Assembly: GCA_036939755.1 (NCBI GenBank)
Contig: JALLAZ010000324.1
Coordinates: forward strand, 1 to 20,303
Direction: 5' to 3'
From: Stephanodiscus triporus
Taxonomy: Eukaryota; Bacillariophyta; Thalassiosirophyceae; Thalassiosirales; Thalassiosiraceae
Length of the DNA: 20,303 bases
Shown: in pieces, positions 16,815 to 20,303 of the stretch
Layout: each line of letters starts with the position of its first letter
How positions within the stretch are numbered: position 1 is the stretch's first letter
The notes under the pieces: generated by a model
The model's database searches: none
Seen by the model: the letters and a program-made list of their open reading frames with translations, nothing else
What the model was told of the DNA's origin: nothing
Position numbers and translations under genes: made by a program

Positions 16815-19800
16815 CTTCTCCCAACCAAATAAGAAGAGCGATCGGGTTGTCCTCTCGTACGACGGCTACTCCGCTTACCTCCTCATTGTGGATGAATCGT
16901 CGAGGTATGCGTGGGTCTTCCTCACTCATTCCAAGTCCCCACCGGTCGATATCATCGATACGTTTCTCAAACGGTTTGGTCATCCTAACGGTGGCTCCAT
17001 TCGTACGGACCAAGGGGGGGAATTGGCTTGCTCGTTTGCACTTTCGGATATGGTTTTACGCTCACACCAATATGTCTTGGAACCGACGGGTGCCGATAGC
17101 CCGTCTCAGAATGGGGCGGTAGAGGTTTACAATAATAAGCTTGCTGTCCGTGCTCGCACCCTCCTGTATGGATCGGGGCTCCCTGCGAAATATTGGTCGG
17201 CGGCTCTGATTCATTCGGTTTACCTGCACAATCGTCTCGTGCACAGTGTGACAAAGAAAACGCCCTTCGAAGGGTTCTACGGTACTAAGCCCGACATCGG
17301 CCACCTCAAGTTGTTTGGATCACGGGTGTGTGTCAAGCGGTCGGGCTCGCGACGTAGCAAACTGGATCGCCATGATTTTAAGGGCGTCTTCCTCGGGTAC
17401 TCGGCGACGGATCAAAATATTATTTATCTCGATTTGGACTCGGGCGTGGTGAAACGTAGCCACCACGCGAAGTTCGATGAAGCGTGGTACCTCCAACAAT
17501 CGCGTCCGCCGGCGGCTCAACTTCTGTACAGCCTCGGTGTTGCACCAGATGAGATCTCGTTCTCTGCCAAGGGTGTGATCCCGGACCCTCCCACTGAGTC
17601 GGACTTCCGCCTACCGGGTACCGTCGAGAAGGTTGTGGTTCCGTGGCCTCCGTCCATGCCGCCCAATGCGGCCAAGTTGTGCGATGTTCCGGATCGATGT
17701 GTGATGCTCCCGCTCCCGTTGAATAATATCATGATGACCGACTCGGCTCCGAACATAGTCGGGGCTCGGGCAGCGTTCGCGCGAGCGACACCCTCCACGC
17801 CTCCGGCACGACGACCGAAGGCCCGGGATATAATGTTTGATGGTGGTTTTTCGCGGGACGATATGTCGATGATTTATATGTCCCCGGATCCCTATTTTGA
17901 CTCGTTTGAACAGCCCATTGATCTACGGAAATTCGACTCCAGCAAACACGCTACAGCTGGACTCAGTCTCTATGAATTGGATGGGCGAGTGCATCTGGCT
18001 ACTATGTCACCCAGTACACCGGCTGCTAAGATTCCGGATTGGCGTACTCGGATTCGAGGGGCCTGGCTAATAAAAATTGGCGACACGGTTATCTCCACAG
18101 TCGCTGAAGCGGTGAAGGCGTTTCAGTTACTCTCTCTTTCGGATGCGCACTCTGCTGTATTGCTGTTCGCACACCCGGAGATTCGTCCGAACTTAACCCA
18201 TGACGGTCTACCGATTGCCTCGTCGGCCCCTTTCACTCAACAGGTGCATGATCAGCTCAACAACCGGTGGGAATTCACGACAGTCGCCGAGTACCTTAGA
18301 ACTTGTGCGCCTTCCTACCCATACGTCGACTCAGGCGGCGTGCTCAACATGGTTAGTCGGGTTCATCGTTTGACACGGGGGAAGCTTCTTAAACAACCCG
18401 ATTGGAATGATTGGCGGGATTCGGAGTACCTTCAGTTGAATCAATACTTCGACCAGGGTATGTTTGGCATGCCCGTGAGGGTGGATGATACGGCGTCGGT
18501 CTTCCATACAGTTTGGGCTTACGCAATTAAGGCGCTCGACGGCCGCAAGAAGGCGCGATTCGCGTGTGACGGCTCCCCCAGATCCGGGCAGGCCAAGATA
18601 TTAGACGAAACATATGCAAACTGTGTCGACCAGACCAGCTCGCGCCTCTTTTATGGGATAGCGGCTGCGGAGAACCTGCTCATTTATGGCGCGGACGTGT
18701 CGAACGCCTTCGCTGAGGCTCCTCCTCCTAAACAGGGCTTTTATATCTACCCTGATCGGGCTTTTCGTGAATGGTGGGTTAATCACAAGAAACTACCCCC
18801 ACTCGAAGACGGTGAGGTCATACCCATTCTTTCGGCGATGCAGGGACACCCTGAATCTCCACGGTTGTGGGAGAAACATGCCGACGCGATTTTGAGGGAA
18901 ATTGGATTGACTCCCACTGTACACGAACCTTGCCTCTACTCCGGCATCGTTGATGGTAAGCGGGTTATATTCAAAAGACAGGTGGATGACTTCGCAGTGG
19001 CAGTGCCAGATGAACGCACGGCGACTATACTCCTGGATATGATCGATGATAAACTTACGATACCCATGAAGCGACAGGGATTTCTGGACATGTACAATGG
19101 CATTGATGTCATCCAAACGAGGGACTACATCAAGATATCATGCAAATCGTTTATTGAGAAAATTTGTGCTAAATATCTTATCTCGTGGATGCAGAATTAC
19201 ACCAGCACAGATGACCGTCCTACTCCACTACCAACGGATCCCACTTGGTATAAGAAATTTAATGCTGCCTCCGGCGATCCTGACCCCAAAGTTCAGGCAA
19301 AACTGGCCCAAAAGATGCAACTCACATATCGGTGCGGTGTCAGGGAATTGATCTGGGCGATGACCACTACTCGTCCCGATGTGGCTTTTGCGAGCGTGAA
19401 ATTGTCACAAGCGAACTCCGCGCCAGATGAACATCACTACCACGGGCTCAAACATGCGTTGAAGTATCTCTACAGTACACGGGACGATGGTATGTATTTC
19501 TGGCGCACGGCGCCTCGTCCAGAATTCAAAGAAGGCCCTATTCCGGTAATCAGCAGCAATAAACAGGATCTCCTGCTCGATAACCGTCCAAACCATGATG
19601 CCAGCACTGTACACGCTTATGCCGATTCAGATTGGGCCACTTGTGTCAAAACCAGGCGTTCGTTTGGTGGAACGGTTATACGCATGGCGGGCGGTACTAT
19701 TGCATACAAAACAAAGTTTCAACCCACTGTCGCGGGCTCCTCTACAGAAGCTGAGTTCATGGCGGCATACGACACTGGCAAGATGATTCTATTTGTCCGC

Positions 19801-20303
19801 AGTGTATTATGGGATCTCAACATACCCCAAGAAGCCGCCACGGTATTGTACGAAGACAATGATGCGTGCACGGCCATGGGGAATGCGCAGAAACCCACTC
19901 CTCGCACTCGTCATATGGACATCAAGTACTTCTCAATTTGCGAATGGGTCGACCGAGATTTGATGCACCTTGAACGAATCGACACATCCATCAATATGGC
20001 TGATCACTTCACGAAGGCCCTCAATCGTGCATTATTCCACCGTCATGCTGACTTCCTCTTAGGTCACGTACCGCCAGTTTATTCTCCAGTATATCAATCA
20101 ATTGTTGGAACATTTACCAATGACAATATTGCTTATGAGCAACTTGTTCCAGAAACATTTACTACCCCCTCTTGTGCTGCTGCCGCAAGGGTTCATGCTC
20201 CGATCCATGAAGATTATGCGGATAACCCGTGGCTTACCATAGTATTATATGGCATGGTTGATCCAATCCATCATGCTCACGGCATAATAGATTGTGGGGG
20301 GGT
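16705..20303 (+). CDS. pol: Copia Pol, main part: integrase, PDZ-like segment, reverse transcriptase, RNase H (cut by right edge)
   Basis: This frame is open without a stop for about 1,200 codons to the window end. Integrase inserts the cDNA: its catalytic D, D, E codons are at 16861 (SYDGYS), 17008 (TDQGGE) and 17122 (NGAVE). A variable linker follows, then a PDZ-like segment at about 17950-18185. Reverse transcriptase (RVT_2 type) has CDGSPRSG (18568), GADVSNAFAEAPPP (Asp at 18694) and RQVDDF (18982-18990), which replaces the common YVDD box. RNase H, which removes the RNA template, has YADSDW (19624), SSTEAEF (19747), EDND (19852) and TRHMDIKY. The tail VYSPVYQ...FTTP...NPWL is typical of the CoDi Pol end. 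There is no start signal; expression depends on continuity with the upstream part, broken by one base at about 16704. Confidence 0.88.
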   Translation, partial: MEARIQKQAALRSAERTSECRRRYYMDFGFMRASTANFSQPNKKSDRVVLSYDGYSAYLLIVDESSRYAWVFLTHSKSPPVDIIDTFLKRFGHPNGGSIRTDQGGELACSFALSDMVLRSHQYVLEPTGADSPSQNGAVEVYNNKLAVRARTLLYGSGLPAKYWSAALIHSVYLHNRLVHSVTKKTPFEGFYGTKPDIGHLKLFGSRVCVKRSGSRRSKLDRHDFKGVFLGYSATDQNIIYLDLDSGVVKRSHHAKFDEAWYLQQSRPPAAQLLYSLGVAPDEISFSAKGVIPDPPTESDFRLPGTVEKVVVPWPPSMPPNAAKLCDVPDRCVMLPLPLNNIMMTDSAPNIVGARAAFARATPSTPPARRPKARDIMFDGGFSRDDMSMIYMSPDPYFDSFEQPIDLRKFDSSKHATAGLSLYELDGRVHLATMSPSTPAAKIPDWRTRIRGAWLIKIGDTVISTVAEAVKAFQLLSLSDAHSAVLLFAHPEIRPNLTHDGLPIASSAPFTQQVHDQLNNRWEFTTVAEYLRTCAPSYPYVDSGGVLNMVSRVHRLTRGKLLKQPDWNDWRDSEYLQLNQYFDQGMFGMPVRVDDTASVFHTVWAYAIKALDGRKKARFACDGSPRSGQAKILDETYANCVDQTSSRLFYGIAAAENLLIYGADVSNAFAEAPPPKQGFYIYPDRAFREWWVNHKKLPPLEDGEVIPILSAMQGHPESPRLWEKHADAILREIGLTPTVHEPCLYSGIVDGKRVIFKRQVDDFAVAVPDERTATILLDMIDDKLTIPMKRQGFLDMYNGIDVIQTRDYIKISCKSFIEKICAKYLISWMQNYTSTDDRPTPLPTDPTWYKKFNAASGDPDPKVQAKLAQKMQLTYRCGVRELIWAMTTTRPDVAFASVKLSQANSAPDEHHYHGLKHALKYLYSTRDDGMYFWRTAPRPEFKEGPIPVISSNKQDLLLDNRPNHDASTVHAYADSDWATCVKTRRSFGGTVIRMAGGTIAYKTKFQPTVAGSSTEAEFMAAYDTGKMILFVRSVLWDLNIPQEAATVLYEDNDACTAMGNAQKPTPRTRHMDIKYFSICEWVDRDLMHLERIDTSINMADHFTKALNRALFHRHADFLLGHVPPVYSPVYQSIVGTFTNDNIAYEQLVPETFTTPSCAAAARVHAPIHEDYADNPWLTIVLYGMVDPIHHAHGIIDCGG

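Larger units (their letters stand above)
12039..20303 (+). mobile_element. Copia-type LTR retrotransposon (CoDi-like), 3' end beyond window
   Basis: The domain order is Gag with CCHC knuckle, protease, pre-integrase, integrase, PDZ-like segment, reverse transcriptase and RNase H. Integrase before reverse transcriptase defines the Ty1/Copia (Pseudoviridae) type. Sequence flavour, such as DGGANICITG in protease, MDFGFMRAS before integrase and RQVDDF in reverse transcriptase, fits the diatom CoDi elements. The left border is uncertain: TGTTAGCG at 12039 is only a candidate LTR start, because the 3' LTR needed for comparison lies outside the window. The element begins within about 50-300 bases of the PPR-like start codon. 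Gag and most of Pol are open, so the insertion is fairly young, but one single-base frame change lies at about 16704. Confidence 0.88.

Overview
The window looks like nuclear DNA of a diatom or a close photosynthetic stramenopile. Four things point there. Short GT-AG introns interrupt otherwise clear genes. Two proteins carry an N-terminal hydrophobic stretch ending in Ala-Phe, the diatom plastid-import signature. A bestrophin-type channel and a PPR-like protein are present. The right 40% is a Copia-type retrotransposon whose Gag and Pol resemble the diatom CoDi group. This assignment rests on pattern recognition; no database search was possible.

Layout, left to right. At 1-490 (-) lies the 5' part of a tRNA adenosine deaminase (ADAT2-like) that runs off the left edge. 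At 703-2066 (+) is a two-exon, phosphate-carrier-like SLC25 protein with a plastid-type presequence. Convergent with it, at 2274-4068 (-), is a three-exon gene encoding a 15-base-type repeat tract, a CCCH zinc finger and a probable Fe(II)/2-oxoglutarate oxygenase fold. At 4804-5830 (+) is a cysteine-rich gene with a C-terminal helix-turn-helix whose 5' half changes frame several times. At 6244-7653 (-) is a two-exon bestrophin-like anion channel.

At 7900-9430 sits an intronless insert-like block: two palindromic structures, a phage-type T4 Rnl1-family RNA ligase split by a +1 frame change exactly at a UGA codon, and a tiny ORF preceded by a Shine-Dalgarno-like sequence. At 9884-11989 (-) is a plastid-targeted PPR-like protein swollen by trinucleotide repeats.

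From about 12.04 kb to the right edge is a Copia element. Its leader is hairpin-rich. Gag (12303-15287) ends at a UGA in the known readthrough context UGA-CUAG, and Pol follows in the same frame. Pol holds protease, pre-integrase, integrase, a PDZ-like segment, reverse transcriptase and RNase H. It has one single-base frame change near 16704 and is cut off by the right edge. The element starts just upstream of the PPR gene, probably in its promoter.

The most interesting points are the UGA-CUAG Gag/Pol junction, the RNA ligase broken at UGA beside a 74-nt nested palindrome, the PDZ-like segment inside Pol, the CCCH finger whose last cysteine codon is rebuilt by splicing, and a solute carrier with a Tat-like twin-arginine presequence.
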